Of a stretch of 64,000 nt of DNA, positions 12,234 through 23,164 are shown piece by piece. The translations under genes were made by a program, and so were the position numbers. The stretch is from Adiantum capillus-veneris (lineage: Eukaryota > Streptophyta > Polypodiopsida > Polypodiales > Pteridaceae). How positions within the stretch are numbered: position 1 is the stretch's first letter; the number at the start of each line of letters is the position of its first letter. The notes beneath the pieces were generated by a model, which was not told the origin of the DNA, did no database searches, and saw only the letters and a list, made by a program, of their open reading frames with translations. Location: the NCBI GenBank assembly GCA_014529385.2, contig CM043962.1, forward strand, positions 123,432,470 to 123,496,469. The letters run 5' to 3'.

Positions 12234-12420
12234 TGTTGGGTTAAAGGCTCATGTGCCCGGCTGCTCGTTGTTTAGCCGCCCATGTACAACCATTCATTTA
12301 CTCATTCATAATAACTATACTCATAACTACACATTGTAGTGTGAGTACTGCCCCGCCACACACTGTGTCTATCTCCTTCTTCGTGTTGGCTCTCTGTGTG
12401 TGTGCTCTCCGATCCCAACA
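12234..12420 (+). repeat. Copia 3' LTR
   Basis: 187 bp, collinear with 6874-7060 and differing by transitions only. It is followed directly by the target duplication GTGAG, after which gypsy-1 gag sequence resumes. Confidence 0.95.
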
Positions 12421-12425
12421 GTGAG

Positions 12426-13294
12426 CTCCACTTTACTATTCAAGATACGCTCTTTGAAAACCTTCTTTAGATCTGTAGCCAATTCATTGTCAGATTTAAG
12501 CTTATATGAGGGTCCCTTGGGCTTACCTTGCTTTTTGTCCTTTGGTGCCTCCTCCATAACCACTTTGGGAGCGGGGTTAGGAGCAGGCCCTTCCTCTTTC
12601 TTGTTGCTGGATCTTGTTGGCCTTTTTGATGTTCCAACAACATCTTCATCCCTTTTCCACTTCTCTTCCACCATAGCTTCATTGGATTGAGCTTTAGCAA
12701 TATATGCATACACTGAAAGAGAATCTACTAGATCGGTCCATCTAGTAGTTTCTCGAATTGAATTTTCTACCTGTCGTAGCTTCCCATAAGTTACCTTACC
12801 TGCTTCTACTATCTTTAAAGCATACGGCCACAGTTGGCCTTTGCACCTGTACCTTCATCATCTCCCTTACCACAAACTTGCAGCCCATATGTATCTGCTT
12901 CCACAAGAGCAACATTATGTTGTATTTCTTCCACTAGCTTCTTCATGCCGTCCCTACCAAAGTTTAAGTGAAGCATCTTTCCTATTGCCTTGAGATAAAT
13001 CTTCCCGTCTTTCAAAAAAACCACATTCTTCTTGTAAGCTTCATCGAACTCATCACATTCCTTCACATAACTATGCTCTTCAGTATCGCACCACATGCAT
13101 CAATTATCCCAACCTTTGCTGTTTAGGCTCTGAAGTAGATCCCTTTGCAGCTAATCCTTTCAGTTTAATAGCCTTCAAATTCAAATTTAGCTCTTGTATA
13201 CCTTTCACCAGTTCATCAAGAACTGGCTCCTCCACCTTGGGTATTGCAGAGGATGGCTTCTCGTTAGTTTCTTTTTCCACAACATCCATGACGT
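12426..13294 (-). pseudogene. Gypsy-1 gag, middle part
   Basis: Between the two nested insertions, frames at 13290-13104, 13096-12815 and 12713-12430 align in order with the gypsy-2 gag. They include a degenerate C-x2-C-x4-H-x4/5-C zinc knuckle (W-C-D-T-E-E-H), the following V-V-F-L-K-D-G-K-I-Y segment, and a Lys/Pro-rich linker ending N-S-K-V-E-L-T at the copia edge. Two frame breaks divide it. The joins on both sides are continuous once the inserted elements are ignored. Confidence 0.75.
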
Positions 13295-14424
13295 TGTCAG
13301 GAGTTTTTTGGAGCAAGTGATTGTGCATATGTACATACCCATGCATGGTGCATCAAATAAAGGATTGGCCATTTTTCAGAGCCAGGTGGTTACGTGGGGC
13401 CCACATGTGTACACGTAGGACAACATGTATATAGTCCATCGATTTTCACTATCACCAGTACTAGTGTGTTTTTTCTATAATAATGAGGAGTTGGTAGCGC
13501 ATAAAACTTCTCGAGGAAGCTATCCACAGGTCGACGACATGAGGTAAGCAGGTGCGTCAGATGGCATCTAGTGGCGTCAGGAGGTCGAATGGGGTCAATA
13601 CTTGCACGTGGATAAGTACGGAGACAACGTCGGTGTTTTCTTGTGAAAATTATGCAGAAAAGTCATCATAAGGACCATATTTTGGGGCCACTTCACGTGG
13701 TTGCGGGATGCATTATTGGAAAAAGTTGAGTGCCAGGTGTGCGGATGGATGCAGCAAAGTGACAACTATTCACTGCGAGGCCACTTTTTGGCCTGTTCGG
13801 GGTTCGTTTGAGGTCAACTAAAAGGCCAAGGGTGCCCAAGTAATAAAGCTAAGTGTGGGAACTGAAAAAACAGAGAGAAGACCAGAAAAAACGTGGAGAG
13901 AAGAGGAGGAACAACCGCAATTGTGTTTTTGCTGTTTTTGGAGCTTGTTTTGGCTGTAAACTGTTCATCCTAGGTCGGATTTGAGCACTTTGACATTGTA
14001 GACTGGGGTTTTGGGCCGTTCCGGACGCGATGGCGCTGAGTTCCTCACTCTTTTTCTGCTATTTTGGCTGTGTAAGTTTCTCCTATGAGAGAAGCTTCTC
14101 CTCTAATTTGTGATTGTATCTGGCATCTTTTACCCATATTGTGTGAGCTGTTTGCCCCATTGGTGTTGGCCCAAGCTCAATTGTATCTAAACATAAAAAA
14201 TTATCCTCTTTTGAGTTGAGTTTCTTGAGTGTGTGTGTGTCTCTCTCTTTGTGTGGAGCGGGCAAGTGGATAGTCTCTCTCCTCTCACTCCATCGGTGTG
14301 TTCATTGTCTCGGCTAGGTGGGTTGTATAAGCCGAGTGGTGCCCCATAGTGTGTGTGTGTATCATTCCAAGAGTGTGTGTCGGGTCATTATAGAGGCGTT
14401 TTGTGTGTTTCCATCCTGCTCACA
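13295..14424 (+). repeat. Tat-like element 5' LTR
   Basis: About 1,130 bp, TGTCAGGAG...CTCACA. It aligns with 19414-20130 over its first roughly 630 bp and its last roughly 80 bp. The roughly 415 bp between (about 13925-14345) are missing from the 3' copy. Confidence 0.8.
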
Positions 14425-15462
14425 TTCTTTTGGCATCCCCACGGAGGATCTTCTTCGAGTACCTTCTGCTTCGAGCTTCAAGCTTCGAGATTCAGATTAC
14501 AGGTTACAGGTACAGGTATAGGCACAGGTGATTCACACGGGTATAGGTAGCTTGAGTAGCGTGATACCCTGATAGTGAAAGTCACTTGCAGTTGTCGTGA
14601 GTATGCATCATTTGGCGTCTGTTTTAGCGCATTGTCTGCTGGTATTGTACGTTTCTTGTGGAAACTACCATTGTACGCCTTTGTGGAGCCATATTTGGTT
14701 TTATTTGGCAGTCCCAGCCATTTCTGAGACTTGGTCTGGAAGATAGTCATTTCTGAGACTTGACTATACGAGATTTGCATAAGCCTTCGTGTGAGGGTCG
14801 ATAGCATGAGGTTTTATTGAGCTGGGGGATTCTCAAATGTGGAGATCCTTTCGGTGATATAGGTAGCTGGAGCACCCTTTTCGTGACCTCGCCATAGACT
14901 ATGTACTAGTGATTCCTACTTGATGCTCAGGTTCTATTGTTGGCAGTTTATGCATACATATACAGTCTATATTTTGGGTTCTCACTGCTCTACTTCTAAG
15001 AAAACTCTGTCAAAATTTTTCCAAGTTATGATGGTTGGTTTTTTGGTCTTTTGAGCCATTTATACTGTTATGCTGCTGAAATTCTGGCAAAATCAGAGGA
15101 TAAATCAAGTGTGCCTTCTTGGGAGCTGCATGGTTGACTTTAATGGATGATCAAAATGGCCCTCAATTCACTCCTTTTCATTTAACTCAAAGAATCGAAA
15201 TAAATGTTCATGTGTCCAGGAATATTTTTTTCCAATAGCGCATAGTCTTTATGTTCGGGCCAAGAAGATTATGAGAGATCCTGGAATGTCCTTTGCCTGT
15301 TGTAATTCGAATGAATAACTATGAAAACTCATTTGATGTGCACGTGTTTGTCCTTATCTAAAGACAAGCTCCATTGAAGTTTCTAGGGATTGGGTCAGTA
15401 AAAAGTTTGGTTCTTGCATGTGTGTTCGAAGGGGTTCTCAAAGCATCGTAGCTTGGGTAGCC
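14425..15462 (+). other. Tat-like element leader
   Basis: About 1 kb without a convincing coding frame. A primer site may be the TTTTGGCATCCCCACGG stretch just after the LTR, but I cannot assign its tRNA. An ACAGGT-type micro-repeat lies at about 14496-14550. Confidence 0.5.
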
Positions 15463-16260
15463 ATGGCTTTCTCTTATCCGGAGTTTCATGGAAGAAGTGA
15501 TGAAGATGTGGAAGATTTTTTGGAAAATATGGAGGTTGCCTGCATTAGCAACCAGATTCATGACCCGGCGCAGATGTTATGTCGTCTCCAAATTTGTTTG
15601 AAGAGTGATGCACGAGTTTGGTCCAAAGCATTTGAAGAGGAGTTGCGTGTGGCTGATCCACCTATAAGGTTGAGTTGGGACAATCTACGACATGGGTTGG
15701 AAGTGGAGTTTGTGAAGATAGAAGATCCTGACAAAGTGTGGCAAGAAGTACAAGGTTTGGTGCAGAAGGAAGGTGAGCAAGTAGATGCGTACATACGTAA
15801 GTTCTCATTGGCATGGGAGAGGATGTGCAAGGCCTTAGCACCACAAGTACCCCCACCTGACATGATGAAGAAGGATAGGTTCTTGGCTGGTCTTTGGGAG
15901 AATATACGTTGGAGAGTGGAGCTAAAGAAGCCTAGGACAGATGAAGATGCACTAGAGGTAGCAAGGAACAAAGAGTGGAAGTTGAGGAAAATGAGCCAGT
16001 TAGGGGTGGAGTCTTTGTCCATGAGGTCTGAATTTCAGCCTATGGATTCTTCGCAAGGTCACATGCCAGGGGTTCATCATGAACCAGTGGTTGCTGTTAC
16101 TCCTCAGGTTATGCCAACAGTGGTCACTACAACAGTGCAAGATGATGGGTTAAGGCAAGATATGAGGCAAGTGGTAGATTTAATAAAGAATCTCAGCCTA
16201 AACATGCTAGGTCAAGTGGGAAATAATCAAGGTCGAGGGAGGTTTGCAAATCAGCCATGA
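15463..16260 (+). pseudogene. Tat-like gag
   Basis: ATG 15463 opens M-A-F-S-Y-P-E-F-H-G, followed by a retrotransposon Gag core: E-D-F-L-E-N-M-E, L-M-C-R-L-Q, A-R-V-W-S-K-A-F, then a region with Y-I-R-K-F-S-L-A-W-E-R-M. An in-frame upstream ATG at 15418 adds 15 residues of no family character, so I prefer 15463. The frame ends at TGA 16258, before a zinc knuckle still legible at about 16327-16377 (C-Y-N-C-G-E-L-G-H-I-S-P-Q-C). Gag was therefore once longer. Confidence 0.8.
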
Positions 16261-17202
16261 GGTGAAGAAAGACCTAGGAATGGTGTTGGACAAAGCAATG
16301 GTAAGTTCTGGAGGTAGACGCCCACATGTTATAATTGTGGAGAGTTGGGTCACATCAGCCCGCAATGTGATAAGCCACCAAGGATGGGGGGAGACATGTA
16401 TCCATTGCCAAGATAGGTGCTAACTCGGTCAAATGATTATGGCATTGAAATTAAGGGAGAAGAAGGAACCAATGGATTAACCCAGGAGGAAAAGGGAAAG
16501 ACAAAAGTGATAAGTGTAGTCACTTTGGAGAAGGCATCAAAGCTAGAGGATACATTAGTGATGCCTATTGGGAAGAGGACCACAGAGGACAAGGAAGGAA
16601 GAAGTGCCCCAGGTCCTAGTAAGAAGAAGGGAAAGAGCCATGAAGGCGAGGATGTCAAGGCCAAGAGGAAAAGGAGGGCTCGTTGCAAGTTTCATGTTTC
16701 AGATTTTCCACTAGGGGATGGGTAATTAAGCTATGACTTGAAGGAGGATCTGACAAATAGGAAGGCAGATGTTACTTTTGGGCAGCTTATAGAGATGGTG
16801 CCTAAGCAAAAGAGATAGCGGAAGAGGATGGTTAACCCAATGGAGAAATAGCCAGAGAGAGGTTCAGTGAAGGTGTTGGCGATGGATGAGCTACCAAACA
16901 TTTGTCCAATAGTAGATGTGTGGCACAAAAGAGAAAATCTGGGACAAGGTTATGTTGATGGCGGCGCCCAAATATGTGTCATAACACAGGTCTTACAGCA
17001 GTGACTAGGGGTGTCAGGCTTTCGGATGAAATTGACAAACCATCAGAAAGTAAAATGTTTGGGTGTTGTAAAGAGCTTAGAAGTGGAGGCACATGATGCA
17101 AAGGCGGTGGTTGATTTTCATGTGATGCCATTGGGGTTGGGAGCGTATCCTATTATACTTGGTAGACCATGGTTACGTGCAGTGGGAGCTGTTCAAGATT
17201 GA
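16261..17202 (+). pseudogene. Tat-like gag tail and protease remnant
   Basis: The zinc knuckle is followed by a Lys/Glu-rich linker open at 16417-16725. Further broken frames lead to 17011-17202, which ends in the protease C-terminal signature Y-P-I-I-L-G-R-P-W-L. The catalytic D-x-G triplet lies in a damaged stretch near 16958-16975 (V-D-G-G-A-Q). Several stops are present. Confidence 0.65.
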
Positions 17203-17535
17203 CGACGTGGTACGATTAGCCTCTATGGAAAGACATGTACCAAGAAGCTATATAATATGGACACAAGGAAACGATTGGAGGAGCTTTATGAAGATGAGGA
17301 TGAGTCTAGTGATGAAGACTATTCCACAGTGACTGATGAGGACAGTGATAGCACTACTAGCAGTGATGAGGATGCTGATGTTGAATTTCTTTTGATGGAC
17401 AAAGAAATCCAGGAGTCTGGTTTAGTTGCATTTGCGAATGAAGTTGAAGATGAAAGTGAAGGGCCTTATGAAGTGATTGAAGGGCTGATGCAAACCAAGG
17501 TTGAATCGTCAAAGAAGCAGGAATTGATGACATAA
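17203..17535 (+). pseudogene. Tat-like acidic linker between protease and RT
   Basis: Open at 17257-17535, with a long Asp/Glu/Ser run (E-D-E-D-E-S-S-D-E-D). Acidic linkers of this kind are common between protease and RT in gypsy polyproteins. It ends in a stop at 17533, directly before the RT frame. Confidence 0.6.
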
Positions 17536-18291
17536 ATGATCAGTGGAGACCTCTCAGCTATGGAAAAGGAGATATATTTGCACATACTGGCTAGTTTTCC
17601 TGATTTGTTCATTACTTCATATGAAGAGATCAGAGGGTTCAAAGGAGAAGAGATGCATATAAAGCTGAAAGAAGGTGCCAAACCAGTGCGGCAAAGGCTA
17701 CGAAGGATGGGTCAAGAGCAAATGGAAGCCTTGTGGGAAGAGGTGGACAAGTTATTGAAGGCAGGGTTCATAGTCCCAGTGGAGACTACAGAATGGGTGA
17801 GTCCAGTAGTAGTCAGTCCAAAGAAGGATGGGAAGTGGAGGATTTGTGTAGATTTTAAACCCTTAAATGCAGCCACTAAGAAGAAACCATATCCTCTTCC
17901 ATTCATTGATCAGATCTTGGATTCAGTGGCAGGTTATGAGAGGTACAGTGTGTGTGATGGTTTTTCAGGCTATTTTCAATTGAAGATTGCTCTTAAAGAC
18001 CAAACAAAGACAGCTTTCATTACGCCATGGGGCTGCTACTGTTACATAGTACTGCCATTTGGGTTGACAAATGGACCTTCCTTCTATCAAGAAAGAGAAA
18101 ATTGGGCATTGGAACCATTCATTGGTAGTTGTGTTAAAGCTTTTATGGGTGACTTCTGTGTCTATAGCAGTAGGGTTGAGCACCATGAGAAGCTGCAGAT
18201 GGTATTGGCTCGATATGATGAATGTGGAGGAACAACTAAATCCCAAGAAATGTCATTTAGAACAACCAAGGGTGAAGTTATTGGGCCATAA
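17536..18291 (+). pseudogene. Tat-like reverse transcriptase
   Basis: The frame shows the fingers (V-V-V-S-P-K-K-D-G-K-W-R-I-C-V-D-F), the palm (Y-S-V-C-D-G-F-S-G-Y-F-Q) and L-P-F-G-L-T-N-G-P. The catalytic box reads A-F-M-G-D-F-C-V-Y, so Gly at 18148-18150 has replaced the first Asp of the F-x-D-D pair. The palm Asp before G-F-S-G-Y is kept. The enzyme would be dead even without the frameshift that moves the thumb into another frame after about 18215. Confidence 0.85.
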
Positions 18292-19083
18292 GGTGTCAAA
18301 AAATGGCATTGAGGCTGATCCAGACAAGGTTACGTCTATTATTCTTCTTCCATCACCTAGGAGTACGAAGCAATTGGCAAATTTTATACACAAAGTGAAG
18401 TACATGGCGCGGTTTATTCCATTGTCTTCTCAGCTCCTTTATCCATTACAACAAGTGGCAAAGCATGATCCATTGCAATGGGATGACAAGTTTGAAGAAG
18501 TGTTTCAAGAGGTCAAAGAGGTGTTAGGGGGGTTGTCAGCCATGCAGACTCCTGATTGGGAGAAATTTTTTTATGTAAATCCATCAGAAGGGGATGATGC
18601 CATTGGAGTTATGCTATTGCAAAAGGGGAAGGGCAGCCATTATATGAGGCCAGCGTATTGTGCAAGCAGAGTGAAGTTGGTAGCAGAGAGAAAATTCTCG
18701 GAAGTAGAGCTAGTGATGGCCAGTGTTATATTTGCTTGTCGTCGACGATTTCGTCATTACTTGCTACCACGACCTTTTGTTTTCTTGACGAGTTATGCTT
18801 TTTTTCCACAATTAATTAATGGCACTAACATGTCAAATGTGGTGAAGAAATGGGTAATTGAGCTGCAAGAGTTTGAGTTCTCTTTTCTAGTGGAAGACAG
18901 TAAAAGGGCTACCCTAGCTGATTTGTTCACCTATAAGGAGAATCCCCTTCTTGTTAAGGAAGAGGTGGTAAGAAGGGTAGTTGAAGAAGTGCCACAGATC
19001 AGCAATGCACATGTATTGTTCTTTGATGGCTCATACAGAAAGAGCCATGATGGTGCTTCAGGGGGTATAGCACTTTATGAAGC
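18215..19083 (+). pseudogene. Tat-like RT thumb, RNase H and second RNase-H-like segment
   Basis: An open frame carries the thumb (K-C-H-L-E, L-L-G-H-K-V-S-K-N-G-I), the connection, and an RNase H (V-N-P-S-E-G-D-D-A-I-G-V-M-L). A later F-F-D-G-S-Y-R-K-S-H-D-G-A-S-G-G marks the start of a second RNase-H-like domain. The frame stops at 19084-19086, right where integrase has been deleted. The second domain is thus truncated. Confidence 0.75.
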
Positions 19084-19089
19084 ATGACT

Positions 19090-19384
19090 TGGTGCGCTAC
19101 AACAGTAGGTTGGACAACACCTTCCAAAAGAAGTTTCAAATTAAGTGGCAAGGCCCTTTCAAGGTAGTGGAGTGTTTTCTGAATGGCACATATCAGTTGG
19201 CTAACCTGGATGGGGTTCTACATAAGTCAAGGGTAAATGGATTGCGTCTTAAATTGTATCATGCTAGATTGATGATGGTGGAGCAAGATGAGCTGTCTGT
19301 GGAGCAAGTAATGTCTGTGAGGGATGAGGAGCCCTATGATGCGACGAGTCTCATATCTCTTTTCGCTGCTGTTGATCATGAATG
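19090..19384 (+). pseudogene. Tat-like integrase C-terminal end
   Basis: Only the last part of integrase remains: L-V-R-Y-N-S-R, K-F-Q-I-K-W-Q-G-P-F-K-V-V, and the T-Y-Q-L-A-N-L-D-G strand. The zinc-binding domain and the D-D-E core are missing. The jump from the second RNase H to this segment marks an internal deletion of perhaps 1.5-2 kb by comparison with the usual Tat layout. Confidence 0.75.
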
Positions 19385-19413
19385 ATCTAGCAGGATAGGA
19401 GATGGGCAAATTA

Positions 19414-20130
19414 TGTCAGGAGTTTTTTGGAGCAAGTGATTGTGCATATGTACATACCCATGCATGGTGCATCGAATAAAGGATTGCCCATTTTCCAGAC
19501 CAGGTGGTTACGTGGGGCCCACGTGTGTACAGGTAGGACAACATGTACATAGTGCATCGATTTTCACTATCACCAATACTAGTGTGTTTTTTCTATAATA
19601 ATGAGGAGTTGGTAGCGCGTAAAAATTCTTGAGGAAGCTATCCACGGGCCGACAACATGAGGTAAGCAGGTGCATCAGATGGCATCTAGTGGCGTCAGGA
19701 GGTCGAATGGGGTCAATACTTGCACGTGGATAAGTATGGACACAACGTGGGTATTTCCTTGTGACAATTATGTAGAAAGGTCATCATAAGGACCATATTT
19801 TGGGGCCACTTCACGTGGTGGCGGGATGCATTATTGGAAAAAGTTGAGTGCCAGGTGTGCGGATGGATGCAGCAGGGTGACAACTATGCACTGTGAGGCC
19901 ACTTTTTGGCCTGTTCGGGGTCCGTTTGCGGTCAACTAAAAGGCCAAGGGTACCCAAGTAATAAAGCTAAGTGTGGTAACTGAAAAAACAGAGAGAAGAC
20001 AAAAAAAAACGTGGAGAGAAGAGGAGGAATAGCCGCGACTATGTTTTTGCCATAGTGTGTGTGTGTATCATTCCAAGAGTGTGTGTCGGGTCATTATAGA
20101 AGCTTCCTGTGTGTTTCCATCCCACTCACA
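19414..20130 (+). repeat. Tat-like element 3' LTR, internally deleted
   Basis: 717 bp, starting TGTCAGGAG and ending CTCACA. The purine-rich AGGATAGGAGATGGG just upstream is the likely polypurine tract. It lacks about 415 bp present in the 5' LTR between AGAAGAGGAGGAA and CATAGTGTGTG. Confidence 0.8.
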
Positions 20131-20845
20131 ACGTCTACCACAATCATCTTATCAACTCGCTTCTACCGTTTCACTATCATGTTTATCGCTTCAGTGACTA
20201 TCTTCCAATCAGACATTAATCCCAGTTCACTTGTCGGATCCTCCAACAATTGTACCAAACCTTTTTGAAGTCGTTGATCACCAGCTTGAATAAACAATTC
20301 CACCTTTTGGTATGTCATCGAACACTGCTCCGCTGTGGATAACTGGTCAAATTTCTTTTCAAGTTCCAGTAACAGCTTCGTGCAAACAAGTCCTTATTCT
20401 TTTTCTGCACCCACTTCATGAAGCTTTGTCTGATCACCCTCTGAGAATCTTTAAGAAAATACTCCTCTTGCAATGCCTTCCATAACTCCTGCCAATCTGG
20501 CATCATCTGAAGGTCTTTAATCATGGCCCTCAGTTCAGGTACCACTATCAAATGAAACCCACCTATTGCATTTTGGTTATCAATTCTGTTATCTTCCATA
20601 TTGGTCGTAGAGGTTGCAGAATTTTGAAATATCTCGACCTTCAAAGTGCTGCAATTTATCTTTAATTTCCGGTTGAGCTTTACGAATTTGCTCTTGCAAA
20701 TTATACTATTGCTGGGTAGCCCACTGTTGTTTCATGTACACTGCAAATTGTTGCATCATTTGTTGCATGGATGCCTCTTGCGGTGTAGATATATCGCCAG
20801 TCTAAATCTCCTACCCAGGCTCGGTTTCACTTCGGGTTCACCAAG
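20131..20845 (-). pseudogene. Gypsy-1 gag, N-terminal part, and leader
   Basis: The frame 20644-20315 aligns with the gypsy-2 gag: it shares E-E-Y-F-L/M-K/E-D-S-Q/E-R-V and a downstream F-M/L-K/E-W-V. The remainder to 20845 is degenerate leader or gag start. TCGGGTTCACCA at 20832-20843 is the primer-binding site on the element strand (TGGTGAACCCGA), shared with gypsy-2. I cannot name the tRNA. Confidence 0.7.
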
Positions 20846-22671
20846 TGTCGGGGGATATGTGTTCGAAACGTGAGCCATCTCAGCATCTGGCTACAGCTGT
20901 GGGAGAAGAGAGAGAGAGAGAGAGAGAGAAAAGATACACCATACTGCACAATTGTGAAGTAACCTCTTTGAAACAAGAACAAAGAGCCAAAATAATTGAA
21001 TTTTATGATGCCAATAAAATTGGACACACAATAGCCAAGGTGGTGTTGTTAACAGCACTGTTAACTTAATTAATTGCAAGTTAAGGAGTTTAAGCTCCCG
21101 TTTACAAAATCTAGGCCAAATTAGTTTAGCTTGCACTGATTCAAAATGTCCGTTGATGATCGTTGTTGATGAACGTAAGGCTAATCATGATGAATTGCCC
21201 TCAAAAATTTTCCTATGTTGCCAAATCTACCTCTTACTGCTTATATTCTCGAGCAAAATGGCTTCCTCTCTGCAAGAGAGAGAAAGAGTCCCGCCTTGCT
21301 GAGCTTTGACCTCTTTGCTTGCTTTCTTTGACTCCTTGCTTATCTCTTCCTCTGACTCCTTGCTTATCTTCAAGAGCAAGAGGGAGAGAGTTGCCTCTTA
21401 CTTGTCCGCAAAAACAAAAGAGAGAGACTTCCTCCCCGTTCCTGGTTCCGAGAGCGAGCGAGAGAGAGAGATCCCTTCTTGCTTCAAGAACAAGAGAGCC
21501 ACCCCAAAATCTTCCTTGCAGTCCTACCCTTACTTTGCTATATTTTACTCTACGCAATTTCCCTTCCTTTCCTTCTCTTCCCTCGTTGATGCCTCTCCTC
21601 CAAAACTCCTCTATTTTTAGGCTAAAAAAAGACTCCTTCTCAGCTTGTCACGGCGGGGTGACAACCCGCCTGGTGATGTGGCAGTGGAGGTGGTAAGGTT
21701 GCACCAATTTGTACGAAACTAGGACCAAGAAGTTTTGCCCCAGCCTGCTGCTCAATTTTTCCTTCATCATCGTCGCCGTCTAGGCACCAGAGCAGCCGCC
21801 GCAAGCTTCCCTTTCGCTGTCTGCATCGTTCCTCGCGTGCACGCCATCTCCTCTTCCTATTTTCCTTCCTCACACTCACTTAACTCCCTTTGGGGGGCCA
21901 TTAAACGGCTTTTGGGTGGTCACCTCCTTGGACGGCCATTCTACTTTGGGCGGTCACTGGCCCCTCTTGGGTGGCCGATTCCCCTCAAGCGACACCACAT
22001 TTGGCATACATATCGACTAAAGCATTGCCAAGCACAACATCTTTCTCCAGTAGCCATCAACTGGCAATATCATTGTGAGCTTTTGTTGACCATGCCAATG
22101 TTTTTCATGGTACCACTTGCCTTCAAGATTCAAGCGTACGTGATTGCATTTGGAGAGTTGTCCTTTGCGTCTGTTGAAAATAGCTAGCTTCTTGGCCCTG
22201 CCTCTGTTGGGTTTATCCCGCGATCATTCCATTCCAAGAGATAACATCCAGACATGAAGCTCTTCAAGCACTAGGCATTGCCGAGAATAACCTTCAGGGT
22301 ACATCCCAGCCAAGCATTGGTAAATTACCATATTTCGCATACATACCATCCATTGTAGTGCCGAGCACAATTCTGGAACCCTGTTATCAAAGCATTGCAA
22401 GAGATGACATTTCGGGCAAAATGCTACTTTACAACATTCTAGATCCTGGTCAAAGTCCAAAATCACCAGATCGTACAGTGATCGAGGCGACCAAACTGAT
22501 ACGGAACCGGCCCCCAGTGAAACTTAAACTGCTAATATCTTGGCAACCAAAAATTCGATCGCTGATTTGAAAAGACCGACGTGCTCCACAAAGTGAGCAC
22601 TTCATGCCCATGCATTCACTTTATCTCAATCCTCTCACCTGTAGTTGCCCAATCTGGTACGGATCTGCAAA
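20846..22671 (-). repeat. Gypsy-1 5' LTR, outer end truncated
   Basis: It begins TGTCGGGG next to the primer site and aligns with 584-2210, with one extra block of about 200 bp near 21283-21485. Similarity stops at GGATCTGCAA (about 22671), well short of the LTR's true outer end. A deletion or rearrangement removed roughly 315 bp there together with any target duplication. A GA tract lies at about 20907-20928. Confidence 0.8.
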
Positions 22672-23107
22672 CGACCATCCAGTGAAGAAACATGATTTTT
22701 ACGGTGATTATTTTTTATAAAAGGTGACACTGTAAATACGTCGGGACAATACAAAAAAACCATAATTATGTTTGGGCATCACAATGTAGCATAGCTTAGT
22801 CACGATCACATTAGTTATTATCAGGATACTTGTCAATCAATCAATTTTTACTATAAAAATTAAAGGATAAGTGGGAGAGTTGACTACCAAAAGCAAGACC
22901 ATGTTTTTACCAAAGTTCCAAAAGATGTGGGGCTATTCCAGGCAAAGAAGGGGGCGCTACTCGTTTCCTTGGGGCACACTCCTATCTCACCCAACATCTA
23001 TAAATTGGCATAGAGCAACTACTACTGCACATCAATATGTACTTATTATACGGAGTGGTGCAAACTCTCTATCACCATCACCGTAAGATCTCTTCTCTCA
23101 TTTGTAG

Positions 23108-23164
23108 GAAGAAGAAGAAGAAGAAGAAGAAGAAGAAGAAGAAGAAGAAGAAGAAGAAGAAGAA
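23108..23164 (+). repeat. GAA microsatellite
   Basis: About 19 uninterrupted GAA units (57 bp), the longest trinucleotide tract in the window. It starts directly after TTTGTAG. Confidence 0.95.

Larger units (their letters stand above)
6874..12420 (+). mobile_element. Ty1/copia retrotransposon inside gypsy-1
   Basis: A 5,547-bp element with two 187-bp LTRs and a target duplication GTGAG at 6869-6873 and 12421-12425. The order is LTR, initiator-Met primer site, long leader, gag, protease, integrase, RT, RNase H, polypurine tract and LTR. Integrase lying before RT defines the copia superfamily. The protein resembles the TNT1-94 type of plant copia Pol. It is recent enough that nearly the whole polyprotein is legible, but a gag deletion or frameshift, an integrase frameshift and three in-frame stops (9513, 10571, 10778) disable it. 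Confidence 0.95.
13295..20130 (+). mobile_element. Tat-like Ty3/gypsy element, integrase-deleted
   Basis: A plus-strand element inserted in gypsy-1 gag, with LTRs at 13295-14424 and 19414-20130. Flanking ACGT at 13291-13294 and 20131-20134 is a probable 4-bp target duplication. When the element is removed, the interrupted gag reads through in frame. The internal order is a leader, gag, protease, RT, RNase H, a second RNase-H-like segment and the integrase C-terminus. The integrase catalytic core is absent at about 19080. A second RNase H after the usual one is typical of the Tat/Ogre group, on which the lineage call rests. Confidence 0.8.
584..22671 (-). mobile_element. Gypsy-1: Ty3-like LTR retrotransposon, nested and degraded
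   Basis: Reading leftward the order is LTR (22671-20846), primer-binding site, gag, protease, RT, RNase H, integrase, polypurine tract and LTR (2525-584). Two elements sit inside it: a Tat-like gypsy in gag (13295-20130) and a copia element at the gag/protease boundary (6874-12420). Removing both joins gag (12426 rightward) to the protease region (6868 leftward) in the same order as in gypsy-2. Coding is broken by many frameshifts and stops, and the two LTRs have diverged visibly, so this is an old dead copy. The right-hand LTR lacks about 315 bp of its outer end, so no target duplication can be checked. Confidence 0.85.

Noticed and set aside
22900-23100. Possible endogenous pararetrovirus promoter (TATA box, tRNA-like start phrase)
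   Set aside because: No movement protein, coat or RT sequence of a caulimovirid is present anywhere nearby. A TATA-like box alone is not enough.
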